From: an uncultured Actinomycetes bacterium
GTDB lineage: Bacteria; Actinomycetota; Acidimicrobiia; IMCC26256; PALSA-555
DNA length: 46,797 nucleotides
Direction of reading: 5' to 3'
Assembly: GCA_937927875.1 (NCBI GenBank)
Contig: CALEYV010000038.1
Span: 1 to 46,797 of the forward strand
In this document: positions 25,576 through 35,118 of the stretch, piece after piece
Layout of the letters: each line of letters begins with the position of its first letter
Numbering within the stretch: position 1 is the stretch's first letter
The notes under the pieces: generated by a model
Databases searched by the model: none
Told to the model about the DNA's origin: nothing
Seen by the model: the letters and a program-made list of their open reading frames with translations, nothing else
Position numbers and translations under genes: made by a program

Positions 25576-26589
25576 ATGCAACGACCCGACCAGGAGCTCG
25601 ACGACCGGAAGGCCGCCATCTTGAAGGCGGTCGTGGAGGAGTACGTCGAGACGGCCCAGCCGGTCGGGTCCCAGACCATCGCCCGGGCCGAGGACCTCCA
25701 GGTGTCGAGCGCCACCGTGCGCAACGAGATGACGATCCTCGAGCGCGACGGCTACCTCGTCCAGCCCCACACCTCGGCCGGCCGGGTGCCCACCGACCGC
25801 GGCTACCGCTACTTCGTCGACCACCTGAGCGATCGGGGGGCGCTGCCGGCCACCCAGCGCCGGGCCGTGGTCGACTTCTTCGACTCCGCGCACCAGGCGC
25901 TCGAGGAGCTGCTCGCCGAGACCAGCCAGCTGCTGTCGCGGGTGAGCCACCACGCCGCCCTCGTCATGGGGCCGCCGCCGCACGCGGCCCGGGTCCGCAG
26001 CGTCCAGTTCGTCCCGCTGCAGCCCGGGGTCGCGCTGCTCGTGGCCGTCCTCTCGAACGGCACCGTGCACAAGGAGGTGGTGCAGCTCGCCGACGACCTC
26101 GACGACGCGAGCATCCATGCCGCCGGCGCCGCCCTCGACGCCCATCTCCGCGACCACGAGTGGGCGCACCTGCCCGAGCCGCCGCCCGGTATCGACGCGG
26201 TGGCGCGCACCGCCCTCGCCGCCCTGCGGCAGGCGGCGACGCCCGACCACGCCGAGCCGCTCTACGTCGGCGGCGCCAGCCGGCTGGCCGCCGAGCAAGA
26301 GGCGTTCGAGACCGCGGAGCGCGCGGCCCGCCTGCTCGACGTGCTCGAGCACCAGGTCATCGTCGTGTCGCTCGTCCGCGAGCTGCTCGGGCGCGGGCTC
26401 ACGGTCAGCATCGGCTCCGAGAACCAGCTCGAGGAGCTGCGCGACTGCGCGATCGTCCTCGCCCCGTACGAGGTCGACCAGCGCCCGGCCGGCATCGTCG
26501 GCGTGCTCGGGCCGACCCGCATGGACTACCGCCACGCGCTGGCGGCGGTGGCGATGGTCAGCCAGCAGCTCGGGCGGCACCTGTCGTGA
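25576..26589 (+). CDS. hrcA: heat-inducible transcription repressor HrcA
   Basis: This 337-residue repressor binds CIRCE and shuts off chaperone genes at normal temperature. The N-terminal winged helix contains QPVGSQTIARAEDLQVSSATVRNEM (core SSATVRNEM) and GYLVQPHTSAGRVPTDRGYR (core PHTSAGRVPTDRGYR), the HrcA signatures. A GAF-like domain and dimerisation arm follow. A perfect CIRCE lies 36 bases upstream, giving autoregulation. The stop overlaps the dnaJ start (GTGA). Confidence 0.96.
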   Translation: MQRPDQELDDRKAAILKAVVEEYVETAQPVGSQTIARAEDLQVSSATVRNEMTILERDGYLVQPHTSAGRVPTDRGYRYFVDHLSDRGALPATQRRAVVDFFDSAHQALEELLAETSQLLSRVSHHAALVMGPPPHAARVRSVQFVPLQPGVALLVAVLSNGTVHKEVVQLADDLDDASIHAAGAALDAHLRDHEWAHLPEPPPGIDAVARTALAALRQAATPDHAEPLYVGGASRLAAEQEAFETAERAARLLDVLEHQVIVVSLVRELLGRGLTVSIGSENQLEELRDCAIVLAPYEVDQRPAGIVGVLGPTRMDYRHALAAVAMVSQQLGRHLS

Positions 26590-27692
26590 GCCGCGACCAC
26601 TACGAGGTGCTCGGCGTGGCCCGCAACGCCGGCGACGAGGAGATCAAGCGCGCCTACCGCGACCTCGCCCGTCGGTACCACCCCGACTCGCGGCCCGACG
26701 ACCCCGAGGCGGCCGAGCGCTTCAAGGAGGTCAGCATCGCCTACGAGACGCTGCGCGACCCCGAGCGCCGTCGCCGCTACGACGTGTTCGGCGAGACGGC
26801 CGGCGCCAGCCGCGGTGCCCCCGGCGCGGACGCGTTCGGGTTCGGCGACCTCTTCGATGCCTTCTTCGGCGGCGACCCGTTCGCCCGCCGGGGCCCGGCC
26901 GGCCCGGCGCGGGGCGCCGACGCCGAGGTGGTGGTCCAGCTGACGCTCCACGACGCCATGTTCGGGACGACGCACACGATCGAGGCGTCGCTGCCCGTGC
27001 CCTGCACCCGGTGCGAGGGCTCCGGGTGCGAGCCCGGCACCCATCCGTCGCGCTGCGACGTCTGCGGCGGGACCGGCGAGGTCCGCCAGGTGCGGCGCTC
27101 GATCCTCGGCCAGATGATGACGTCGTCGCCGTGCGCGGTCTGCGAGGGCAGCGGGCGTCGAATCCTCACCCAGTGCCGCGACTGCCGGGGCGAGGGCCGC
27201 GTGCGCGCCAACCGGACCATCGACGTCGAGGTCCCGCCCGGCGTCGACGACGGGCAGCGGCTCCGGCTCGGCGGACGGGGCCCGGCCGCGCCGCGCGGCG
27301 GCGTCCCCGGTGACCTGTACGTGACGGTGCGCGTCGCCGCCCACCCCGACTTCGAGCGCCACGGCGACGACCTGCTGCACGTCCGGCGCGTCGCCGCCAG
27401 CCAGGCCGCGCTCGGCGCCCACGTCGTCGTCGCCGGCCTCGACCGCGAGCACGAGATCGTCGTCCCGCCCGGCACCCAGCCCGGCCAGGTGTTCCGGGTC
27501 AAGCACGCCGGCATCCCGTCGCTGCAGGGCCGCGGGCGCGGCGACCTGCTGGTGCGCATCGACGTCGAGGTCCCCACCCGCCTCTCCGAAGAGGAAGCCG
27601 AGCTGTGGCGCCACCTCGCCGAGCTGCGGGGCGAGGAGGTCAGCCCGCCCGACAAGGGCGTGATGTCCAAGCTGCGCTCCGCGTTCCAGTAG
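26586..27692 (+). CDS. dnaJ: chaperone DnaJ
   Basis: This 368-residue co-chaperone stimulates DnaK ATPase and binds unfolded protein. The J domain carries HPD at 32-34, a Gly/Phe-rich stretch spans about 80-105 (FGFGDLFDAFFGGDPF), and four CxxCxGxG zinc motifs use Cys140/143, 157/160, 183/186 and 197/200. The C-terminal substrate domains end near KGVMSKLRSAFQ. Coupled to hrcA by a GTGA overlap and therefore under CIRCE control. This resembles the DnaJ2 copy of actinobacteria that is linked to hrcA rather than dnaK. Confidence 0.95.
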   Translation: MSRDHYEVLGVARNAGDEEIKRAYRDLARRYHPDSRPDDPEAAERFKEVSIAYETLRDPERRRRYDVFGETAGASRGAPGADAFGFGDLFDAFFGGDPFARRGPAGPARGADAEVVVQLTLHDAMFGTTHTIEASLPVPCTRCEGSGCEPGTHPSRCDVCGGTGEVRQVRRSILGQMMTSSPCAVCEGSGRRILTQCRDCRGEGRVRANRTIDVEVPPGVDDGQRLRLGGRGPAAPRGGVPGDLYVTVRVAAHPDFERHGDDLLHVRRVAASQAALGAHVVVAGLDREHEIVVPPGTQPGQVFRVKHAGIPSLQGRGRGDLLVRIDVEVPTRLSEEEAELWRHLAELRGEEVSPPDKGVMSKLRSAFQ

Positions 27693-27695
27693 CGG

Positions 27696-28466
27696 GTGCC
27701 AGCCTTCGGCTGGTGCGCAGCGGCCCCCGCGGCGGCGCACGTGCTCGTCGCCACCCTCGAGGACGAGCTGACCGTCGCCGGCCCCGACGGCCACCACCTG
27801 CAGCGGGTGCGCCGGCTGCGGCCCGGCGAGGCGGTGACGGCCGCCGACGGGACCGGCGCCTGGCGCCCCTATGAAATGGTGGAGGCCGGGCGCGGCCGGG
27901 TCGTGCTGCGGGCGGCGGGCCCGCCGGTGCTCGAGCCCGTCCTGGCCCCGCCGCTGCGGATCGCCTGCGCGCTCACGAAGGGCGACGGCCCGGAGTCGGT
28001 AGTCCGCCAGGCCACCGAGCTGGGCGTCGACGCCGTCCTCCCGGTGCTCGCGGCCCGGTCGGTGGCCCGCTGGCCCGAGGCCCGGCGGGCCCAGGCGCTG
28101 GCCCGGCTGCGACGGGTGGCCGACGAGGCGGCGGCCCAGGCCCGGCGGGCCCGCCGGCTCGTGGTCGAGCCCCTGCAGCCGCTGGCGGACCTGGCCGGCC
28201 GGCCCGGGCTGGTCCTGGCCGACCGGGAGGGGGCGCCGGCCGCCGCCCTGCCGGACCCGGGCGCCGACGGGTGGCTGGTCGTCGTCGGCCCCGAGGGGGG
28301 CCTCGACCCGGCCGAGCGGGAGGCCCTCGGCGGACCGCCCCGGCTGGCCGTCGGACCCCACGTCCTGCGGGCGCAGACCGCCGGATCGGCGGTGGCGGCG
28401 GCCCTGGCCGGCCGGCGAGCCCCCGATCCGGCGACCACCGAGCGTGACGGCGAGCCCCGATTTTGA
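27696..28466 (+). CDS. rsmE: 16S rRNA (uracil-1498-N3)-methyltransferase RsmE
   Basis: This 256-residue SPOUT-class enzyme methylates U1498 of 16S rRNA. ALTKGDGPESVVRQATELGVDAVLP (core KGDGPESVVRQATELGV) corresponds to the family K-x-(D/E)-(R/K)-x-x-x-x-K-x-x-E-L-G region, and VVVGPEGGLDPAERE plus LRAQTAGSAVAAAL form the trefoil-knot SAM site. It begins 3 bases after dnaJ with GTG 27696. Its 3' end holds the promoter of the next gene. Confidence 0.92.
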   Translation: MPAFGWCAAAPAAAHVLVATLEDELTVAGPDGHHLQRVRRLRPGEAVTAADGTGAWRPYEMVEAGRGRVVLRAAGPPVLEPVLAPPLRIACALTKGDGPESVVRQATELGVDAVLPVLAARSVARWPEARRAQALARLRRVADEAAAQARRARRLVVEPLQPLADLAGRPGLVLADREGAPAAALPDPGADGWLVVVGPEGGLDPAEREALGGPPRLAVGPHVLRAQTAGSAVAAALAGRRAPDPATTERDGEPRF

Positions 28467-28472
28467 TACGCT
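28467..28472 (+). promoter_or_regulatory. -10 box of the BldD-type gene
   Basis: TACGCT precedes GTG 28531 by 58 bases. The predicted leader includes ACCCC-tgct-GGGGT (28480-28493), a perfect 5-bp inverted repeat that might be an operator or hairpin. Confidence 0.45.
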
Positions 28473-28530
28473 CCGCGTTACCCCTGCTGGGGTGCACTTG
28501 GGGCAATGGGGCGAGTTGGGGAGCAGGCGG

Positions 28531-29010
28531 GTGGGACTCGAGAGCGCGCATATTGGCGAGCGCCTCCGGGCGATTCGACGCCAGCAGGGCCTGTCCCTGC
28601 ACGACGTCGAGGCCAGATCGGGCCAGGAGTTCAAGGCGTCGGTCCTCGGCGCCTACGAGCGGGGCGAGCGGGCCCTGTCGGTGAGCCGGCTGCTGCGCCT
28701 CGCCGAGCTCTACGACGTGCCGCCCGACCAGCTGCTGCCCCGCAGCCATGAGGTCGAGATCGACCTCACCCACGGATCCGAGCACCACGCGCTGACGATC
28801 GACCTCGTGCGGCTCAACGAGCTCGAGGAGCCCGACGCCGAGGTGCTGTCCCGGTACGCGGCGACGATCCAGCTGCAGCGCCAGGACTTCAACGGCCGGA
28901 TGCTGACCATCCGCCGCGACGACGTCCGGGTGCTCGCGGCGGTCCTCGGGACCACGCCCGACGACCTCGGCGCCCGCCTCGACCAGCTGGGGTTGCGCGT
29001 CTCGACCTGA
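28531..29010 (+). CDS. bldD: BldD-type transcriptional regulator with c-di-GMP-binding signature
   Basis: This 159-residue protein aligns along its length with Streptomyces BldD, the c-di-GMP-controlled repressor of development. The helix-turn-helix is at about 8-66 (LRAIRRQQGLSLHDVE, GAYERGERALSVSRLLRLAE). The C-terminal domain has RYAATIQLQRQDFNGRMLTI (start) and the BldD c-di-GMP signature RxD-X8-RxxD as Arg117-Gln-Asp119 and Arg128-Arg-Asp-Asp131. The start GTG 28531 gives a BldD-like N terminus with a GGGGAG site 7 bases upstream; the frame is open to 28444. What it controls in this organism is unknown. Confidence 0.87.
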   Translation: MGLESAHIGERLRAIRRQQGLSLHDVEARSGQEFKASVLGAYERGERALSVSRLLRLAELYDVPPDQLLPRSHEVEIDLTHGSEHHALTIDLVRLNELEEPDAEVLSRYAATIQLQRQDFNGRMLTIRRDDVRVLAAVLGTTPDDLGARLDQLGLRVST

Positions 29011-29041
29011 GCGGTCCTGCGGGCCAGGACAGACCCGGCGC

Positions 29042-29047
29042 TACGCT
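29042..29047 (+). promoter_or_regulatory. -10 box of phoH (leaderless)
   Basis: TACGCT ends 10 bases before GTG 29058. Confidence 0.5.
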
Positions 29048-29057
29048 GCCGCGGAAC

Positions 29058-30014
<957 letters not shown>

Positions 30015-30048
30015 GCCCGGCCCGACCACCCACGCCGGTGCGACCGGC

Positions 30049-30585
30049 GTGAAGCCCCTCGCACCGGTGCAGGTCAGCGGCTTCGACGAGCAGGACGCGG
30101 TCAGGGTCGAGGTCCCCCGCTACGTGCAGCTCGCCCAGCTCGTCCTGCGCGAGGAGCGGGCCGACCCCGACGCCGAGCTCGGCCTCATCTTCGTCGACGA
30201 GCACGCCATCACCGACCTGAACGAGCGCTTCCTCGACGGCGAGGGACCGACCGACGTGCTCGCCTTCCCCCTCGACGAGGGCGGCAGCCCGCCCGGGCGC
30301 GACCCCGACGACGGCGGCCGCGGTCCCGGCTCGCCCGCCGACGCCAACGAGCCGCCGATCGTGCTCGGCGACGTGGTCGTCTGCCCGACCGTCGCGGCCC
30401 GGCAGGCCCAGGACCAGTCCCGCACCGTCGACGACGAGCTGGCGCTGCTCGTCGTCCACGGGGTCCTGCACATCCTCGAGTACGACCACGCCGAGCCCGC
30501 TGAGGCGGAGCGGATGCGGCGCCGCGAAGCCGAGCTGCTGGCTCGCTTCGCCGAGCTCGAAGCCGGGGACGGGGATACGCGATGA
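30049..30585 (+). CDS. ybeY: endoribonuclease YbeY
   Basis: This 178-residue metalloprotein trims the 3' end of 16S rRNA and helps ribosome quality control. The zinc ligands are His137, His141 and His147 in HGVLHILEYDH; the family Gly before YDH is Glu here. GPTDVLAFPLDE and GDVVVCPTVAARQA match the family. A disordered Gly/Pro/Asp-rich insert spans about 78-100. The start is GTG 30049; the stop overlaps the next start (ATGA). Confidence 0.93.
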   Translation: MKPLAPVQVSGFDEQDAVRVEVPRYVQLAQLVLREERADPDAELGLIFVDEHAITDLNERFLDGEGPTDVLAFPLDEGGSPPGRDPDDGGRGPGSPADANEPPIVLGDVVVCPTVAARQAQDQSRTVDDELALLVVHGVLHILEYDHAEPAEAERMRRREAELLARFAELEAGDGDTR

Positions 30586-31886
30586 ACGGCGTCGACTGGA
30601 TCCTCGTCGTGGTGGTCGTGGTCCTCTTCCTGTTCTCGATCCTGCTCGCGCTGGCCGAGATGGCGTTCACCCGCATGAACCGGATCCGGGCCCTCAGCCT
30701 CGAGGAGGAAGGGCGGCGCGGGGCGGCGCGGCTCGCCCTCCTGCTCGAGCACCCCGAGCGGACCATCAACTCGCTGCTCCTGCTCGTGCTCGTGTCCCAG
30801 CTGACCACCGCCAGCCTCCTCGGCATCGAGCTCGAGCGGCGCTTCGGCGCGATCGGCATCGGCATCGGCCTCGTCGTGCAGATCGTGCTCTTCTTCGTGG
30901 TCGGGGAGGCGGCCCCGAAGACCTACGCCATCCAGCACACCGACCGGGCCGCCCTCGCCCTCTCCGGGTTCCTCTCGGCGATCACGAGCTTCCCGCCTCT
31001 GCGGGCCCTGTCGCGCGGCCTCATCTCGCTCTCGAACGCGCTGCTGCCGGGCCGGGGCATCAAGGAGGGCCCCTTCGTCACCGAGGAGGACCTCCGCACC
31101 ATGGCCGACGTCGCCGCCGACGAGGAGGTGATCGAGCGCGAGGAGCGCAAGCTCATCCACTCCATCTTCGAGTTCGGCGACACCGTCGTCCGCGAGGTCA
31201 TGGTCCCGCGCCCCGACATGGTCGCCATCGACGCCGACGCCACCATCGAGGAGGCCATCGCAGCCGCCATCGAAGGCGGCTACTCCCGCATCCCGGCCTA
31301 CGAGGAGACCACCGACAACATCGTCGGGCTCGTCTACCTGAAGGACCTGGTCCACCGGGCCCGGTCCGGTGCCGGGAAGGAGCCGGTCCGGTCGGTGCAC
31401 CGGGAGGCCGTCTTCGTGCCCGAGCAGAAGCGGGTCGCCGAGCTGCTGCGCGAGATGCAGAGCAAGCAGTTCCACATGGCGATCGTCGTCGACGAGTACG
31501 GCGGCACCGCCGGGCTCGTCACCCTCGAGGACCTCCTCGAGGAGATCGTCGGCGAGATCACCGACGAGTACGACGTCGAGGAGCCCGGCGTCGAGACGCT
31601 GTCCGACGGGTCCCTCCGCGTCCCGGGCCGCACCCCCATCGACGACGTCAGCGAGGCCCTGGGCCTCGAGCTCCCCGACACCGAGTGGGACACGGTCGGT
31701 GGCCTCGTCTTCAACCTCCTCGGCCACGTCCCCGAGGAGGGCGAGAGCGTCCGCTTCCAGGACCTCGAGTTCCGCGCCGAGCGCGTCCAGGGCCGCCGCA
31801 TCGTGTCGGTGCGCATCCGCCGGCTCGCGCCCGCCCCCGCCGACGACGCCGAGCGGACCCGGGTCAGCGACGCGCCCAGCACCTGA
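30582..31886 (+). CDS. CNNM/CBS-domain protein, CorC/HlyC type
   Basis: This 434-residue membrane protein has a CNNM (DUF21) domain of about four helices in residues 1-190, a CBS-domain pair at about 200-330 (REVMVPRPDMVAID, FHMAIVVDEYGGTAGLVTLEDLLEEI, core VVDEYGGTAGLVTLEDLLEE), and a C-terminal CorC/HlyC FAD-binding-like domain. Such proteins are linked to magnesium or cobalt efflux. It is coupled to ybeY by a 4-base overlap, the usual phoH-ybeY-corC order. Confidence 0.93.
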   Translation: MNGVDWILVVVVVVLFLFSILLALAEMAFTRMNRIRALSLEEEGRRGAARLALLLEHPERTINSLLLLVLVSQLTTASLLGIELERRFGAIGIGIGLVVQIVLFFVVGEAAPKTYAIQHTDRAALALSGFLSAITSFPPLRALSRGLISLSNALLPGRGIKEGPFVTEEDLRTMADVAADEEVIEREERKLIHSIFEFGDTVVREVMVPRPDMVAIDADATIEEAIAAAIEGGYSRIPAYEETTDNIVGLVYLKDLVHRARSGAGKEPVRSVHREAVFVPEQKRVAELLREMQSKQFHMAIVVDEYGGTAGLVTLEDLLEEIVGEITDEYDVEEPGVETLSDGSLRVPGRTPIDDVSEALGLELPDTEWDTVGGLVFNLLGHVPEEGESVRFQDLEFRAERVQGRRIVSVRIRRLAPAPADDAERTRVSDAPST

Positions 31887-31929
31887 GGTGACCCCCGGGG
31901 CGCTGACCAGCCCGGACGCACGAGGCGAG

Positions 31930-31960
31930 TTGCCGCCCCGAGAATGGCCAGCGATAGATT
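31930..31960 (+). promoter_or_regulatory. promoter of the caa3 oxidase operon
   Basis: TTGCCG (31930-31935) and TAGATT (31955-31960) form a -35/-10 pair with a 19-base spacer, in the 135-base gap before ctaC. The leader would be about 55 bases. Confidence 0.4.
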
Positions 31961-32021
31961 GCGCGCCGGGGAGCCGGACCGGCGCCCAAGCCCACAGGCT
32001 GAGGGAAGCGCCCGACACCAC

Positions 32022-33170
32022 ATGAGGAGACTCCACACGCGCCGCGGGCGGATGGCACTCGGCCTCGTCGGCACCGCCACCCTCGTCCTCGCCGCCTGCT
32101 CCCCGAGCAACAAGCAGAACGCGGTCAGCCCCCACGGGACCAACGCCCACCGGATCGACAACCTCATCCTCCCGATCTGGGGCGTCGCCATCGTCATCGG
32201 GCTCATCGTGATCGGCGCGGTCGTCTACCTCGCCATCCGCTACCGGCTCCGCCCCGGCGGCAGCGACCGGCCCCGCCAGATCCACGGCAACCTGGCCGTC
32301 GAGATCGCCTGGACGATCGTTCCCGCCATCATCCTGGCCGTCATCGCCGTCCCCACCGTCGCCCTCATCTTCAAGACCGACGCCGCCGCCCCGACCAGCG
32401 CCCTCTCGGTCACCGTCGTGGGCAAGCAGTGGTGGTGGGAGTTCGAGTACCCGGGCACGGCCAGCCACCCGACCGTCGTGACCGCCGACGAGCTCCACAT
32501 CCCGACCGGCAAGGACGTCGACCTCAGCCTCACCGCCTGTGACCCCTCCCTGCCCTACGGCGCCAACAACGGGCCCGGCTGCAACGTCATCCACTCCTTC
32601 TGGGTCCCGGAGCTGGCCGGCAAGCGCGACGTCGTCCCCGGCCGCACCAACCACCTCACCCTCAGAAGCGACAGCCCCGGCACCTACCTCGGGCAGTGCG
32701 CGCAGTACTGCGGCCTCAGCCACGCCAACATGCGGTTCCGCGTGATCGTGCAGACCCCATCCGACTTCGACGCCTGGCTGGCCGGCCAGCAGCAGGGCCC
32801 CGCCGTGCCGCTCGCCGCCGCCGGCCCGGCGCAGCAGCTCTTCACCGGCACCTTCCAGTGCTCGAACTGCCACACCACCAGCAACTCGACCGCCAGCACC
32901 TACGGCCCGAACCTCACCCACCTCGGCAGCCGCAGCACCTTCGCCAGCGGCTACTTCCCGCTCACCCGCGAGAAGCTCATCCAGTGGATCATGAACGCGC
33001 CCGGGCTCATCCCCATGCAGTCCAAGGAGTGCCGCCGGGGGCCGCCCGGCACGCCCGGGGAGACGTGCGTCGGCATGCCGTCCTTCACCCAGAACACGCC
33101 GGGCGGCCAGCCGACCATGACCCGCGCCCAGGCCGAGACCCTGGCCGACTACCTCTTGTCGCTGAAGTGA
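32022..33170 (+). CDS. ctaC: cytochrome c oxidase subunit II fused to cytochrome c (caa3 type)
   Basis: This 382-residue lipoprotein receives electrons for the oxidase. A lipobox LVLAAC puts the lipidated Cys at 26; two membrane helices follow (about 50-72 and 93-118). The CuA centre uses His191, Cys226, Cys230, His234 and Met237 (CAQYCGLSHANM), and QWWWEFEY is the electron-entry aromatic patch. A fused cytochrome c has heme motif CSNCH (280-284) and a likely axial Met352 (GMPSF). An insert holding Cys173 and Cys187 precedes His191, and Cys337/Cys349 lie near Met352. ATG 32022 is chosen for the lipoprotein signal; the frame extends to 31944. Confidence 0.94.
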   Translation: MRRLHTRRGRMALGLVGTATLVLAACSPSNKQNAVSPHGTNAHRIDNLILPIWGVAIVIGLIVIGAVVYLAIRYRLRPGGSDRPRQIHGNLAVEIAWTIVPAIILAVIAVPTVALIFKTDAAAPTSALSVTVVGKQWWWEFEYPGTASHPTVVTADELHIPTGKDVDLSLTACDPSLPYGANNGPGCNVIHSFWVPELAGKRDVVPGRTNHLTLRSDSPGTYLGQCAQYCGLSHANMRFRVIVQTPSDFDAWLAGQQQGPAVPLAAAGPAQQLFTGTFQCSNCHTTSNSTASTYGPNLTHLGSRSTFASGYFPLTREKLIQWIMNAPGLIPMQSKECRRGPPGTPGETCVGMPSFTQNTPGGQPTMTRAQAETLADYLLSLK

Positions 33171-33189
33171 CCGGAACGAGAGGGGAGCG

Positions 33190-35118
33190 ATGACCACCGC
33201 GTCCGAGGCCCTGGCCCCCGTCCAGGTCCGCACGCCCGTGCTCCTGCGGCGCCCCCTCAGCACCCGTGGCTTCTGGTCGTGGTTCACCACCGTCGACCAC
33301 AAGAAGATCGGGATCATGTACGGGGCGACCGCCCTCGTCTTCTTCTGCGCCGGCGGCATCGAGGCCCTGTTCATCCGCCTGCAGCTCGCGCAGCCGAACG
33401 GCACCGTGCTGACCGCCGCCCAGTACAACCAGCTGTTCACGATGCACGGCACCACGATGGTGTTCCTGCTCGGGATGCCGCTGTCGGTCGCGTTCGCGAA
33501 CTACTTCATCCCGATCATGATCGGCGCCCGCGACGTCGCCTTCCCGCGCCTGAACGCGTTCGGCTACTGGCTGTTCGTGCTCGGTGGCATGTTCCTCTAC
33601 TCCAGCTTCCTGCTGGGCGGCGCGCCGAACGGGGGCTGGTTCGGCTACACGCCGCTGACGAGCACCCCGCTCGGGCTCGGTGCCCTGCCCGGGCGCGGCC
33701 CCGACTTCTGGACCGTCGGCATCGTCATGCTCGGCATCGCGTCCACCACCTCGGCGATCAACCTCATCGTGACGATCCTGAACCTGCGCGCCCCCGGCAT
33801 GACCCTCATGCGGATGCCGGTGTTCGTGTGGATGATGCTCGTCACGATGTTCCTCACCCTCTTCGCGATGCCGATCATCACCGTGGCGCTGATCATGGTG
33901 TTCTTCGACCGCAACTTCGGGACGTCGTTCTTCCTGGCGGCCAAGGGCGGGGATCCGCTGCTGTACCAGCACCTGTTCTGGCTGTTCGGCCATCCCGAGG
34001 TGTACATCCTGATCTTGCCGGGCATGGGCATCGTCTCCGAGGTGCTGCCCGTGTTCTCGCGCAAGCCCCTCTTCGGCTACCCGGTCGTCGTGTTCTCGGG
34101 CATCGCGATCGGGTTCCTCGGCTGGGGCGTGTGGGCCCACCACATGTTCACGACCGGCCTCGGCCCGGTCGCGGTGTCGGCGTTCAGCCTCTCCACCATG
34201 CTGATCGCCATCCCCACCGGGGTGAAGATCTTCAACTGGCTCGCCACCGTCTGGAAGGGCGCGGTGCGGCTCACCACCGCCATGCTCTTCTCACTCGGCT
34301 TCATCGCCATGTTCACGATCGGCGGCCTGTCCGGCGTCAGCCTCGCCGTCGTACCCGCCGACACCCAGCAGCACGACTCCTACTTCGTGGTCGCGCACTT
34401 CCATTACGTGCTGTTCGGCGGCCTCGTGTTCGGGCTGTTCGCCGGCTTCTACTACTGGTTCCCGAAGGTGTTCGGGCGGATGCTCGACGAGCGGCTCGGG
34501 AAGCTGAACTTCTGGACCATGCTCATCGGGTTCAACCTGACCTTCTTCCCGATGCACCTGCTCGGCATCTACGGCATGCCGCGCCGCACGTACCGCTACG
34601 ACGCCGGGCTCGGGTGGGACACGTTGAACTTGTTGGCGACGATCGGCGGGTTCCTCATCGCGCTGTCGGTGCTGATGTTCATCGTGAACGCGATCGTGTC
34701 GCACCAGCGGGGCAAGGTGGCCGGCAACGACCCGTGGGACGGGCGGACCATCGAGTGGCAGACGACGTCGCCGCCGCCGGAGTACAACTTCGCCGAGATC
34801 CCCCAGATCGAGGCCCGGGACGACTTCTGGCACCGCAAGTACGTCGAGGACGACGAGGGGATGCTCGTCGCGCTGCCGAGCGGCGGTGCCGACACCGCCG
34901 CCACCCGGGCCGAGGCGCAGAGCCAGCCCAAGATCCACATGCCGTCCCCCTCCTTCTACCCGCTCGTCGCCGCCCTCGGCATCGTCCCGCTCGGCTACGC
35001 GGCCGTGTTCCACCACTTCACCTACGCGTTCGCGCTGCTCGCGGCCGGCGCGCTGATCCTCGCCTTCGGCGTCTACGCCTGGGCGATCGAGCCGCCCACC
35101 GCGGAGGAGCACCACTGA
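33190..35118 (+). CDS. ctaD: cytochrome c oxidase subunit I
   Basis: This 642-residue catalytic subunit reduces oxygen to water and pumps protons. MHGTTMVFL carries a heme a ligand, GHPEVYILILPG holds the CuB His and the His-Tyr cross-link, WAHHMF gives the other CuB ligands, and VVAHFHYVLFGG holds the two heme ligands. The YS/glutamate pattern FLLGG and the E-type motif are as in A-type oxidases. A C-terminal extension after residue 560 adds two helices. ATG 33190 has GAGGGGAG upstream. It overlaps ctaE by one base. Confidence 0.97.
   Translation: MTTASEALAPVQVRTPVLLRRPLSTRGFWSWFTTVDHKKIGIMYGATALVFFCAGGIEALFIRLQLAQPNGTVLTAAQYNQLFTMHGTTMVFLLGMPLSVAFANYFIPIMIGARDVAFPRLNAFGYWLFVLGGMFLYSSFLLGGAPNGGWFGYTPLTSTPLGLGALPGRGPDFWTVGIVMLGIASTTSAINLIVTILNLRAPGMTLMRMPVFVWMMLVTMFLTLFAMPIITVALIMVFFDRNFGTSFFLAAKGGDPLLYQHLFWLFGHPEVYILILPGMGIVSEVLPVFSRKPLFGYPVVVFSGIAIGFLGWGVWAHHMFTTGLGPVAVSAFSLSTMLIAIPTGVKIFNWLATVWKGAVRLTTAMLFSLGFIAMFTIGGLSGVSLAVVPADTQQHDSYFVVAHFHYVLFGGLVFGLFAGFYYWFPKVFGRMLDERLGKLNFWTMLIGFNLTFFPMHLLGIYGMPRRTYRYDAGLGWDTLNLLATIGGFLIALSVLMFIVNAIVSHQRGKVAGNDPWDGRTIEWQTTSPPPEYNFAEIPQIEARDDFWHRKYVEDDEGMLVALPSGGADTAATRAEAQSQPKIHMPSPSFYPLVAALGIVPLGYAAVFHHFTYAFALLAAGALILAFGVYAWAIEPPTAEEHH

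Noticed and set aside
30120..33455. A 1111-codon minus-strand open frame opposite ybeY, the CorC-type gene and ctaC
   Set aside because: Shadow of well-supported genes; repetitive Glu/Asp/Gly/His content and no recognisable motif.
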